From assembly GCA_022495005.1 (NCBI GenBank), contig JAGYXB010001943.1, positions 248,001-312,000 of the forward strand: a stretch of DNA of 64,000 nt, given 5' to 3'. The notes below the pieces were generated by a model, which worked only from the letters and a program-made list of their open reading frames with translations, was not told the origin of the DNA and did no database searches. Positions 1 through 10,430 of this stretch are shown one piece after another. The position numbers and the translations under genes are program-made. How positions within the stretch are numbered: position 1 is the first letter of the stretch; each line of letters starts with the position of its first letter. The DNA comes from Rhyacophila brunnea. Lineage: Eukaryota; Arthropoda; Insecta; Trichoptera; Rhyacophilidae.

Positions 1-808
1 ATAAATAGAAATGCAATATTTAATTTTTTGAAATTGAAATTTCTACTTAAGCTCTTTTTGTTTGATCATCATGGTTTTTGCAACATCTTCTCGTTCTATC
101 TTTCGAGGTTGATATTTTTCTTTCATATCAAAAAGTAATAGGTATTATAATTACTAAGGCATTCATTGAAAGTTATTTATTTGAAGAGAGGGTCGGAAAA
201 GGGTAAAAATGAATACGGATAATAAAAAATATTCCATAAATAACATAATATATCAAGTGTTTGTAATATATAATATAATGTCTTTCCGTATTAATGGTTA
301 TAACAATGAAGAAAAAAAACACAATAATAAAAAAGAGTTATCTATGAACTATTCCTACAACGGTATATTCGTATATATGTTTTCTATTACAGTTTGTATG
401 GCAATTCCAAATATCTCTTAGTAGGCTATACCTTTATTACCTATATTATACCTTGACAGAGTTAATATTTTCACAACGATATTAAACGCTTTGAATTTTT
501 ATTACAATCTTAAATAATTGCTATAAATCATAATTATAGCATACATGAGTAATGAAAGCAATTTCGAATCAGTTCTAAATAGTTATTCCAACAACCAACA
601 TATCATAGCCAAAATAGGTAAGTCTCATCGTGTGTGGTGTAAAGATTGGTTTCAAAATAGATAAAGTTAATATTTACATAATTATTTAAGGATAAACAAA
701 GATATCTATCATTCTAGAATTTTTATCATTGATTAATCAGCTTAAAAGAATCAAAACGCTTTGATGAGATTAGCGATCTTTTCCCAGGAAATACTGTCCT
801 TTACAACA
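1..808. other. AT-rich stretch without a recognisable gene
   Basis: The sequence is strongly AT-rich with many stops in all frames. The longest open frame (209-421, plus) encodes an Asn/Tyr/Ile-rich peptide of the kind expected by chance in this composition. I see no repeat family, terminal repeat or RNA gene here. Confidence 0.6.
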
Positions 809-816
809 GTCTACAT

Positions 817-1258
817 CAGTGGGTCTCATGTGCGGCCACCAGAGGATTTTGGTGCAACCACCAGCACTTAACAGAATATTTATTAATACCTACTGTCGAT
901 TTTTCCTACTACTGTATACTTTGAAAGATCATTCTGTATAATGCACTTCATAAAAAACAAATATCGAAGCCAGTTGACAGTTACAATCAGCCATGCGGCT
1001 CGCATTGGATAAAAGGAGTATGTATTGAGGAATTTCCATTTGCATTATTTTTAAATAGATTTGTACTAAAATATTTAAATATCTTTTATTAAATGGACTT
1101 GTCTATAAATAAATTTATTCATTATTTTAGTAGATAAAATTTGGCTTTAATTTTTTCAATCACAGCAAAAGTGAAATTCGGTGCGGCCACAAGAAGTTTC
1201 CATAGAACTGCCAATGTCAATTGTGCGGCCACATTTAAATTTCACATGAGAACCACTT
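817..1258. mobile_element. Non-autonomous hAT-type element with exact 8-bp target duplication
   Basis: A 442-bp element with short imperfect terminal inverted repeats: CAGTGGGTCTCATGTG on the left, and AAGTGGTTCTCATGTG when the right end is read inwards. Both subterminal regions carry the motif GTGCGGCCAC. It is flanked on both sides by the exact 8-bp direct repeat GTCTACAT (809-816 and 1259-1266), as expected for hAT transposition. The interior is AT-rich and has no coding capacity, so it would depend on a transposase encoded elsewhere. The superfamily call rests on the CAGTGG-type terminus and 8-bp duplication; the boundaries are firm. Confidence 0.85.
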
Positions 1259-1380
1259 GTCTACATAAAGGGTTTTAACCTCATTGTGATCTAATACTCT
1301 ACGTTATCTCCGTAGGCTTTCAGTCAATGTTCTGATACCTGTAAACCTATTTATGTAAATATATAAAATTCCACACAAAG

Positions 1381-1440
1381 ATTTTTTTTTTAATATTGAT
1401 AACCATGCCCTTGCTTTTTCGTACAAGGTAGTTGGGTGGG
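1381..1440 (-). repeat. 3' fragment of tRNA-derived SINE family B
   Basis: Read on the minus strand, this stretch matches the 3' body of the complete SINE at 40181-40369: the shared core runs from the CCTTGTACGAAAAAGCAAGG motif to an A-rich tail (T-run at 1382-1391 on the plus strand). The tRNA-like head is absent, so this is a truncated or eroded copy. Confidence 0.65.
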
Positions 1441-2021
1441 TTAGTTGCATTGATGTGGGGCTAATTACGTTCCTCCATTTATATCTTTAATTTTCTTAAT
1501 GGCGAGGATTAAATATTTTATTGTAGTGTTCTTGTGTTCTTGTTTGTGTTGTGTATAATTGTTTAAGAGCATACTTCAGTAAAAAGGCAAATAATTTTCA
1601 ACAATAGGTGGGACATAATTTCGCACTCATTGCCAATTGGAGAGCGGTAGTTGACCTGTGAGCACGTCAATTAGTTTTGTGATGGCGTCGGAGGAATATA
1701 TTCTTAAATCGTGTAAAGATGACTAAAAAAAGTTACGCATTTACTCGAAAAAGAAAACTTGTCAATGAATATATTATTATTATTAATAATATAATAATAA
1801 ACATAACATTAAATGGATGACTGTTGAATTTTTGTGACAAATTATGTTTTGTTCGTCACGCGTTGTTTGCAGAATCTGCGCGTCGCGTAGTAACGATCTT
1901 TTTAGACCATGCCTCAGCTGAATAGCCTTAAAGGTAAAACAATGTGTGCGTTAGTCACTAAACAACTCGTTTGAACTGAGAGTTTGGTCATCGATTTATC
2001 GAATAAAATAGCAACTCTTAC
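1441..2021. other. Unassigned AT-rich sequence
   Basis: No gene or known repeat recognised. A small ATT/TAA-type simple repeat lies near 1768-1795. A GC-richer patch around 1855-1900 contains GCGTCGCG-type sequence but no open frame of note. Confidence 0.4.
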
Positions 2022-2410
2022 CAGTAGCGGATCAAGTCAAGTGGAGGCCCTGAGTGATAAAAATGTCGAGGCCCCCAAATTCAAGTTAGAAAAAAAAATT
2101 TATACACAGAAACTCTCATTAATTTATTAATATAAAATATAACAAAGGTAATAGAAATAAAATAAAAAAACATTTTTTAGATAAATTTTCGTCTTACTTT
2201 ATTTCTTGCAAATTCGTCAATAATTTTGGCAGTGTCAATTCAGTTTAAAATTTCTTGCTCTACATTCAAAATGGCCATACTAGTTAATCTTTCTTCTCCC
2301 ATAGTACTTCTCAAATATTTTTTTACACGCTTTAAAATAGAAAACGAGCTTTCACCTGGCGCATTAGATAAGGAGATTGTTAAAAAAATCAATAACATTT
2401 CTACATTTGG
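2022..2410 (-). mobile_element. 3'-terminal relic of a hAT DNA transposon
   Basis: The segment starts at a hAT-like terminus (CAGTAGCGGATCAAG, 2022-2036) and runs into a minus-strand relic of the hAT C-terminal dimerisation region (2177-2410). The terminus is the 3' end relative to that coding strand. I could not find the partner 5' terminus or a target duplication, so the element is either truncated or its other end is too decayed to see. The motif GAGGCCC repeats just inside the terminus. Confidence 0.65.
2177..2410 (-). pseudogene. hAT transposase C-terminal (hATC) dimerisation domain fragment
   Basis: Read on the minus strand, one frame gives the hallmarks of the hATC domain: APGESSFSILK (the ERxFSxLK-type motif), then KKYLRSTMGEERL (the LRSTM..ERL motif), then MAILNVEQEILN, an in-frame stop, and IDTAKIIDEFA before a terminal TAA at 2177-2179. 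This region normally mediates transposase multimerisation. Only about 75 codons remain; the catalytic domain and BED zinc finger are absent. The internal TGA shows it is dead. The motif order and spacing make the family call strong, although no long reading frame survives. Confidence 0.75.
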
Positions 2411-3224
2411 TAATATAGATGATAACTAAAATATTTGTAACGATTTACTATCCACACGTCCAATAAATCTGCGCAATTCAGACTGCACAGATAAGTTTTA
2501 ACGATTTATCGTTATGTGTGTAGTGGCCTTTTTAGTTACGAAATGTGTACATGTTTAACTCATTTTTGTCGAAATCGGACTTAAGACGCATTGGATCTGA
2601 GATTGTACCTATATATAAGTGTTAATATTATATTTTCTAAGAGGAAAATATTCATAAGTTTGTCAAGTGGCTGAAGCGGTCGAAAGGGAATTTGCCAAAT
2701 TGTAAAGTTTTTAAGTAAATAAGTACTTAAAAGTAACTACATTTGATGATACTCATATTAAAAAATAAATCTTTCGAGGTAATATACTGAGAGATACGTT
2801 AGCGCGTTACTCTCTGGTAATTAATGCCAAGATAAATTCGCTTGAATTACTTGAACAGCATTTGCACCTTATTCAGATAATGAGTTCTTCATATTATAAA
2901 CTTGGAAATAAACAGAACTTTTTACGAAACCACCACCTGTTTGAAAGTTCCCGGGGAACTTCCGTCGATTTAAATTATTTCTGAATTTATCACAGTGACT
3001 GAATTTTGGAAACTTTACTCATTACTGATAAACTTTGTAAATGTTGGCCTAATTAAGGATATTTTAATAATGTGACACTCAGCCTCTAAGTACTTACATA
3101 ATTTAAATAGTTCAAAATACTTTATGGTGAAATATTAGGTTAAATACACACATCCTATATCTTCAAATTTAAATATTTACCTGCATATATATCCACAGTA
3201 TAAGAATATGCTACATATATCTAT
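2411..3224. other. Unassigned AT-rich sequence
   Basis: Nothing recognisable on either strand: no long open frame, terminal repeat or tRNA-like box. Confidence 0.4.
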
Positions 3225-3425
3225 CTTATCATCATCATCATATTAGTCACAATCGATCCACTTCTGTATGAAAGCCTCTCTTTTCTATCACCACGTTTCT
3301 TATGACAGTCTTTCGTTACCATTCATTATTTCATGGATTCGGCGGATTTTTAGTAGTTCTTTAGGTATCACTGGATAATTTGAGTTGTCTATCAATCTGT
3401 TTTTTGATATTCGAGCAAAGTATTC
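3225..3425 (-). mobile_element. RTE-like LINE 3' end fragment
   Basis: On the minus strand the segment reads as the decayed C-terminus of an RTE-type ORF2, with KREAFIQKWID aligning to the AFIQQWID end of the better copy at 20350-21099. It then runs into a TGATGATGATGA tail (3228-3243 on the plus strand). Such short-repeat tails after the ORF2 stop are typical of RTE elements. Stops interrupt the frame. Only the last 60 or so codons remain. Confidence 0.6.
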
Positions 3426-3568
3426 TATTCATATCGTTGTATTATGTTAAAAAAAATGTTTACAATAATTGTTACCAATTTATTTATATTTCAATTGTTC
3501 AACATTCATCTCTTAAAACCGCTTTGTAGTATCCTTAGTTTTTTTTTAAACCGTAATTAAATTTTCAA

Positions 3569-3811
3569 CGCCCACGATATCCGAGCAGCTAACGCGTTGG
3601 CTTATAATCGGAATCCTGTGATGGGCAAATACACATATTGTTTTGCTATGTGTATTTGGAGTCAGAGTATGGACCCTAATAGGTTGAGCAACTGGTTAAC
3701 ATTCATTTATCGTAAAAACAAAAATCTGTGAACACAAACATCCACTCTGTAGAGACCCTATATATGATCTTAAGATCGGAAATGGTCAAAATATAAAAAT
3801 TAAAAAAAAAT
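3569..3811 (+). repeat. tRNA-derived SINE, family A (degenerate copy)
   Basis: The order is a tRNA-like head (CGCCCACGATATCCGAGCAG onward; a degenerate second promoter box near 3610-3625), then a body containing ACACATATTGTTTT, then the conserved CCTAATAGGTTGAGCAA and GATCTTAAGATCGG blocks, and an A-rich tail at 3796-3811. The same order, in the other orientation, is seen at 13313-13530, 44752-44992 and 50264-50485. This copy is more diverged, and I see no target duplication. Confidence 0.75.
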
Positions 3812-4599
3812 GTTCCCATACTTAAGTACTAGCATAATATATGAAAGAGCAGTTTTCTGAAGAAAAAATTCTGAAAATTCGAAAACGAAAGAACTTGTCG
3901 AAACAAAGTCTCGACGTAAGCAGTAATTTCTCCTTCAAGACATCACCTTGACATCGATCCTGGTATAGTTATATCAAATGGTCAACGTATTGGACATTGA
4001 ACGACTTATAGCCGAGAGAATCTCAGAGAGAGCGAAATGTTTTACACTTTTCATTGCATTACACCAATTCGAATATCAAATATTATCAAATTATTACTAT
4101 TAATAAGACTTAAAAAAATGTTAAACATCAATTATATAGGTTACGTTTATATGTTGTCATAAATAACAATTTATAAGAAGTTTTATTCTCCTGGAATTTA
4201 GTTTATAATATAAAGATTCATTCAAAAACAATTTACAACACTCATAACTACATTGCACAGTGAAATCGTTTGATTATTGTCATATTATAATGTCATTAAT
4301 GCTTAGCTTTATGAAACAATACTACTCGAATTAGCATATAAATCCTTTTGTAGAGACTTCTATTATTGAAGCGAACTGACACAAACTCATTTGCTTATGG
4401 TAATTGAAATGAACGCATCAAATATTTAGCTGACTCGATCGAATCGCGATGTCTGTATACAGTACTATTACAAAATAACTCTAACTTATTGCCAGTATTT
4501 CGCTATAATAAATTATGTATTAATCTTTGGAATAATACAAAATTATATTTATCGTAAGAAAAAGAACATTAATATACCTATACATTATAAACCATCATC
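3812..4599. other. Unassigned AT-rich sequence
   Basis: No gene, RNA or repeat recognised. Composition is that of the surrounding non-coding DNA. Confidence 0.4.
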
Positions 4600-4735
4600 A
4601 TCGTCCTAATTTCACTGGACACCTTCATGTAACGTCTCCACCCCTCTCTATCTGTATCAATCTTTCTCCACTGACTTAACCTCATGAATCTTGTGTTTCT
4701 TTTTTAGCTCATTCTAGTCTAGATGTCCTGATCTA
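4600..4735 (-). mobile_element. Probable RTE-like LINE 3' end
   Basis: The minus strand gives a short frame with DTDREGWRRYMK, resembling the DRxxWR motif near the C-terminus of RTE-type ORF2, followed directly by ATGATGATG tail repeats (4602-4614 on the plus strand as CATCATCAT). It is a short, 5'-truncated piece, probably a different subfamily from the copy at 20.3 kb. Confidence 0.45.
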
Positions 4736-4874
4736 ATTATTAAAAGTAGTCTCAAAAAAACATTAATTACCTTGTAAAATGCTTATATATACATCATTCA
4801 TAATGCAAGAGCCTGCGGAGGACTTTATCCTCTTCAAGTGGTCATCCCCATTTCGATAAATCATCCACTACACT

Positions 4875-5275
4875 CAGTGATGTCCCTTGATAAAATGCCG
4901 CCCCTAGGTAGCGCCAAAATGCTGTCCCATGTTTTATACAGTATTTTTAACATCCTTCCATGAGTCCAATATTTAAGAAATGTGTTGTATTGATACCTAC
5001 ATTACTAACAAACTACCAGGCTGTAATTATTCATAAATCTACACGTGTCGTTTCTGGTAACCAAGGACGTCAAAGGGCGACGGAAATAAGCTAGATATCG
5101 CGAACTCGACGATACCTGTTAGCTGATTTTTTTTAATGGAAAGATATTTTTGTTATTATTAATTTTAGGTAGCTGTTTCTATATATTTCAAATGATTCTC
5201 CTAGATTTGCCGCCCTTCGAGTAACTGCCACCCCCAAGCGACGCTCATTCTGCCTACCCCCACGGGACGTCACTG
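4875..5275. mobile_element. Non-autonomous hAT-type element with exact 8-bp target duplication
   Basis: A 401-bp element with imperfect terminal inverted repeats: CAGTGATGTCCCTTG on the left, CAGTGACGTCCCGTGGG when the right end is read inwards. GC-rich subterminal blocks on both sides contain GCCGCCC. It is flanked by the exact 8-bp duplication ACTACACT (4867-4874 and 5276-5283). The interior is AT-rich and non-coding. The GC contrast between ends and interior makes the boundaries clear. Its termini differ from those of the element at 817-1258, so it is a separate family. Confidence 0.88.
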
Positions 5276-5283
5276 ACTACACT

Positions 5284-6869
5284 TGTCTAATCCAAAATTC
5301 CCATCAATAGCGCATTAAAAATTTGATTGTAGTTTCATTTGTTTGATAAAGAAAATGCTATAGATTATTTTGGGTTTTTCTTATTTCAGGTAGACTTCGT
5401 AATTATTGTGGCATTGTCAGCACGCCGTAACTATCTATGTTAAAGCCCCAAATATTAATAATAGAACCTTTTTTTCAAACATCGGAAACTAAAAAAAACT
5501 TGTTTGAGAACAAATTCTAAATCCATTGGTAAAAAGTAGTTATAAGTAGCAATTATTATAATATATTAATTATTAGATAATATAATAATTATTTATTTGT
5601 CTGCATAGTACATACGGGAAGTTTACTGTTAATTGTATACCATTGTAGTTAAGGTTAATTAATAAGATCCATCACGGAATTATACAATATTGGTGAATGG
5701 TGAATGTAAGATACAACATAAGTGATGGTTCTAATAATTATAGGCTGATACAAAAAGTATTAATAAATTAAACAGTTAATACTAAAAATCGCATACAGTG
5801 GAAGGAGAAAATATTTTTTTTCGATAACGGTAATAAGATACATTATTGTGGCAACTTATTTTGACAGAAGTAGGATAACAAAATAGCTCTACTCAATAAC
5901 TATAATGATTCATGGTCATGTAGAGAAGATAATAATATACTAGAATAGTTTTTTTTAAATACACATAACTTATGTATATGTGTCGATATTTATATTAATA
6001 TTAAAGTATATTAATATGTAGTATGTTTGTAAGTTTATAAAAAAACAATGTAGTGGTAATTATAATATATACTTATCTCTATCGCATTTGATTGAAGTTT
6101 TTTTTAATATTATTTAACTAATAACAAATTCAAAAATTTTCCATCGCTTAGTGTGAGTATGTACTCTGTAATAAGTGGGGTATGTTAAAATTTATATTTA
6201 ATAAACTCGCCAAAAAAGTTCAAATATAATACGATAAATAAAATATTAAACTTTTAATAATAACAATGTAGTATTCGGTTAAATACGCTGACGAAGCGTG
6301 GGCTGGGATGATAAAACAGATTACTAAAATACCCAACAAGGTGTATATATGAACGATTTTCAGCATTTATTTTTTAAATGTGGTCAATACAAAATGTATC
6401 CATTTGACTATTGTCTGGTATTATATTTTGTGAATATCCTGTATACCTGATAGCTTTTGTATTGTAACATATGTGCAGAAACTCGGCGCGGCAGGTGAAC
6501 CGATGAAAGTGCATTTTCCGAAATCGATCGACGGACTAAAATAGATCGCCTATTCGTGACGAAGTCAACTACAGGTCACTCTGTCTGGCTTTTGTTTCAA
6601 TGTGTACTTTCCTATATTGTCATATAACAATCGCCTATATTAAATCCGATATACAGTTTCCCATTATTTAAGCATTTTTCTTACATAATTTTAATTTTCT
6701 TTTCACTTAGTTAATATTACGAAAAAATTTAATAATAATTACAAGATAAAAATAACTTTTTACATACAACGTTTTTAAATTTTCTGTTCAATTATTATGC
6801 TCAATATGCTCAAACTTGTACTTGATATGTAAATAAAAAACAAACAAATAAACAAATATAGAATCATTT
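5284..6869. other. AT-rich stretch without a recognisable gene
   Basis: About 1.6 kb of AT-rich sequence with many short runs of TAATAAT and ATATTA. No open frame above about 60 codons, no terminal repeats and no tRNA-like boxes were found. A GC-richer patch at about 6480-6560 has no recognised identity. Confidence 0.5.
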
Positions 6870-7184
6870 TGATTTCCATAGTAACGCACGTATATATTAA
6901 TAATTTAGTTGCTAGGACCACCCACTTAGCAACCAATAATAGTGGATTGGATTACGGATTTCTTCCGAAATAATTTTTCATTCAAAACAGAATTAACCGA
7001 AAATGAAGTCAATTCTACTTAAAGATGGCTAAAGGTATTAAAAGAATGCATTGGTATCGTGTTCTGATATATTATAAAAGTTTCAAATGTCTAGCTAGTC
7101 GGAAAGTTAGTTAAAAATCGAATGTAAGATTTGTACTGGATAAACAAAAACTGGACAAATCAGAATACGAGCTAATAAAAACGT
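6870..7184 (+). repeat. Dispersed repeat, copy 1 (inverted partner at 47732-48056)
   Basis: This roughly 315-bp block recurs in inverted orientation at 47732-48056 with few differences. Shared landmarks, in order, are CATAGTAACGCACGTATATA, TTTAGTTGCTAGGACC with its near-complement TTAGCAACC, AAAGATGGCTAAA, and GAATACGAGCTAATAAAAACG. A 29-codon ATG frame is present in both copies, but most differences in it change amino acids, so I do not think it is selected. I see no terminal inverted repeats or target duplication. The identity is unknown; an eroded SINE, MITE or part of a LINE is possible. Confidence 0.75.
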
Positions 7185-7730
7185 TATAAAAAATAATATT
7201 GATCGAAGAATATTTACGTCAAAAGTAGGTGATACGATAATATTATTATATGATTTAAATTTTATGTAAGATTGTTTTATGGCTTTTTTTTAAATTGACA
7301 ATTAATTATATTACTACAAAGATAAATTATGGTTATTAATACTCGTACTTTTATATGTTTTAATACTATTACATTGATTGTATTTTTTTTTGAAACAAGG
7401 TTCTTGATGAAAAAGGTTTAGTCAATCTAATATATCGTCGCAGGACAGATGTTATGTTTCATGATGCTGTGTATCGTGCAATTAGCTTATTTGATGGCAC
7501 CATAAAGGTTGATTTGTTTTTTATTAATTATATAATGTTTGTAGACGTTTTAAATAGGATAAATTTATAATTGTATATATTATCATATTTCTTTAATATT
7601 TACACATGCTGTCTTTTCCACTTTCTTGTCATATTAGTTGTTATTTGTAATTAAGATATTTTTATATATTTGTATGTATTATGTATTATGGCGCATTGGC
7701 CAAAAGCTGTAATGCCGTAATACTCTTTTT
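7185..7730. other. AT-rich sequence ending in a possible LINE 3' untranslated end
   Basis: The first 400 bases are featureless. The stretch from about 7600 ends in TATGGCGCATTGGCCAAAAG followed by a short spacer and the (TAAA)n tract below, which looks like the 3' end of a non-LTR element on the plus strand. A similar ending in the other orientation lies at about 48236-48310. Confidence 0.35.
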
Positions 7731-7732
7731 TA

Positions 7733-7767
<35 letters not shown>

Positions 7768-7771
7768 ATAT
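7731..7771 (+). repeat. (TAAA)n simple repeat
   Basis: About ten tandem TAAA units. Their position directly after a LINE-like 3' end suggests that they are, or grew from, a retrotransposon tail. Confidence 0.85.
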
Positions 7772-7819
7772 ATAAAAATTAATATTTGTGTGTTTGTTTG
7801 TTCGTATTTAATGCGCAGC

Positions 7820-9910
7820 CATACCGTTCATCCGATTGCGATAAAACTTTGTAAACTTATTGCTTGCACTTGCGGGAAGAGTATAGGCTATACTAATATA
7901 TAAAAATGAATGGCTGTCTGTCTGTATGTCTGTCTGTCTGTGTATCTGTCCCGCATGCGTTCCTATACCATTCATCCGATTGCAATGAAATTTTGGTAAG
8001 TGGTTGCATGCACACCCATGAAGGTTTCTGAATTAGAAAAATCATCATCTTCTTCTTCTTCTTTATTATATTTTCTTTTATTCGTATGGTTCCTATACCA
8101 TTCATCCGATTGCAATGAAATTTTGGTAAGTGGTTGTATGCACACCCATGAAGGTTTCTTGAATTAGAAAAATTATCATCTTCTTCTTCTTCTTCATTCT
8201 ATCTTCTTTTATTCGTATGGTCCCTATACCATTCATCCGATTGCAATGAAACCTTCGTCAGTTGTTGTGGTAACACCCGCAATGGTTTTTGAATTAGTAC
8301 AACCACCTTCTTCTTCTTCTTCTTCTATTCTATATTCTTCTATTCGTATGCGTTCCTATTCCATTCATCCGATTGCAATAAAATTTTCGTCAGTAATTGT
8401 GCCAACACCCGCGAAGGTTTCTGAATTAGTACAACCATCTTCTTCTTCTTCTTCTTCTTCTTCTTCATTCTATCTTCTTTTATTCGTATGGTCCATATAC
8501 CATTCATCCGATTGCGATGAAACCTTCGTCAGTTGTTGTGGTAACACCCGCAATGGTTTTTGAATTAGTACAACTATCTTCTTCTTCTTCTATTCGTATG
8601 AGTTTCTATTGCATTCATCCGATTGCAATAAAGTTTTCGTCAGTAATTGTGCCAACACCCGCGAAGGTTTCTGAATTAGTACAACCATCTTCTTCTTCTA
8701 TTCTATCTTCTATTCGTATGCGTTCCTATACCATTCATCCGATTGCAATGAAATTTTGATCAAGTGTTGTGCTCACGCCGCAAAGGTTTCTGAATTGTTA
8801 CAACTATTTTCTTTTCTTCTGTTTGTATGCGTTCTTATACCATTCATCCGATGCGATGAAATTTTGAACAGTTGTTGTGAGCACGCCCGCGAAGAGTTCT
8901 GAATTAGTACAACCATCTTCTTCTTCTTCTATTCGTATGCGTTCCTATACCATTCATCAGATTGCAATGAAAATTTGATTATGTGTTGTGTTCACGCCCG
9001 CAAAGGTTTCTGAATTGATACAACGATTTTCATCTTCTTTTTCTTCTATTCTATCTTCTTCTATTCGTATGCGTTCTTATACCATTCATCCAATTGCGAT
9101 GAAATTTTGACCAGTTGTTGTGCGCAAGCCCGCGAAGGTTTCTGAATTAGTACAACCGTCTTCTACTTCTTCTATTCGTATGCGTTCCTATACCATTGAT
9201 CCGATTGCAATGAAACTTTGGTGAGTTGTCGTGCGCACGCCTGCAAAGGTTTCTGAATTAGTACAACCATCATCTTCTTCTTCTATTCGAATGCCTACCT
9301 ACACCATTCATCCGATTGCAATGAAACTTTGGTGAGTTGTCGTGCGTATGCCCACGAAGATTTCTGAATTAGAAAATCATCTTCTACTTCTATTCGTATG
9401 CGTTCCTATACCATTCATCCGATTGCAATGACATTTTGATCAAGTGTTGTGCCCTTGCTTGCAAAGGTTTCTGAATTAGTACAATCATCCTTTTCTTCTT
9501 CTATTTGTATGCATTCTTATGCCATTCATCCGATTGTGATGAAATTTTGACCAGTTGTTGTGCACACGCCCGCAAAGGTTTCTGAATTAGTACAACCATC
9601 TTTTTCTTCTTCTATTTGTATGCGTTTTTATGCCATTCATCCGATTGTGATGAAATTTTGAGTTGTTGTGCGCACGCCCGCGAAGGTTTTTGAATTAGTA
9701 CAACCATCTTCTTCTTCTTCTATTCGTATGCGTTCCTATACTACCATTAATCCGATTGCAATGAAACTTTGGTGAGTTGTCATGCGCATGCCCACGAAGA
9801 TTTCTGAATTAGAAAATCATCTTCTACTATTCGTATGCGTTCCTATACCATTCATCCGATTGCGATGAAACTTTTGTCAGTTGTGTGCGCACACCTACGA
9901 AGGTTTCTAA
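7820..9910 (+). repeat. Helitron-borne minisatellite, about 17-18 units of 107-139 bp
   Basis: The unit contains, in order, ATTCGTATGCGTTCCTATAC, CATTCATCCGATTGCAATGA, a GTTGTGCGCACGCCCGCGAA-type block, GGTTTCTGAATTAGTACAAC and a TTC microsatellite. The CATTCATCCGAT motif recurs at about 7968, 8098, 8229, 8499, 8731, 9197, 9412, 9848 and between. Spacing varies mainly because the TTC tract changes length and because of small deletions. The same CATTCATCCGATTGC motif lies just inside the Helitron-like 5' start, so the array seems to have grown from Helitron subterminal sequence. Serine-rich open frames in this interval are by-products of the TTC runs. Confidence 0.92.
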
Positions 9911-10124
9911 ATTATTATTATATAACATACAATGTTTGTAGTTTGTTTGTCCCATCCAATTTTGATTTTTTTTTTACTACATATTAATAACATTAATAAC
10001 GTTTTCATATTTTGGATTCGATTTTAATTTAGTGTTCTTTTTTTTTTTTTTTGTGATTTTACCGAGGCTTTGACTGCGACTCGCTGTCATATCGCCTCTT
10101 CTCTTCTAGAAGGGGATCCTTCGA

Positions 10125-10406
10125 TCAGGTCCTCACTCCTATTCTGTTAAATGGCTTTATAATTATTTTGTCTAGCTCTTCCGTCTTTCTTTCTTTCTTC
10201 TTTAGACGCCAGTGTTTTATGCACCAGAATCGCTCTCCTCCGTATCCATCCCTTCTGTATTTTCGATACATCGTGTAATCATTGAATTTCAGATAGTCTA
10301 ATTCAGACTTCAGCCAAGTCTCTGAGATTAATGCTATTGAAATTTTTTGTCTTATTAAGTAGAGTTCTATATCATCCTTTTTTGCTTCATACTTCTGGCA
10401 TTCCAT
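10125..10406 (-). pseudogene. Truncated ORF2: endonuclease N-terminus fused to ORF2 C-terminal tail
   Basis: This 93-codon frame starts 24 bases after the ORF1 stop. Its first 55 or so residues read as the start of an APE-type endonuclease (IALISETWL with the conserved SETWL, and later RRDGYGG). Its last 25 or so residues (TEELDKIIIKPFNRIGVRT) match the ORF2 C-terminus of the related copy at 53.2-53.7 kb (TDELDKILKLFNKIGVRT). The rest of the endonuclease, the whole reverse transcriptase and the zinc-knuckle region are missing. The deletion junction falls at about 10185-10230, near a TTTC-rich stretch. It cannot encode a working enzyme. Confidence 0.8.
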
Positions 10407-10430
10407 TGTAAAATCCTAATTTGTTATTTA

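Noticed and set aside
8246..8759. Serine-rich open frames (105 and 80 codons) as genes
   Set aside because: They are translations of the TTC-containing minisatellite; frame and serine content follow from the repeat, and the motif repeats in every unit.
7820..9910. Tandem array as a CRISPR locus
   Set aside because: Units are over 100 bp, contiguous, diverged from each other and lack unique spacers; the context is eukaryotic.
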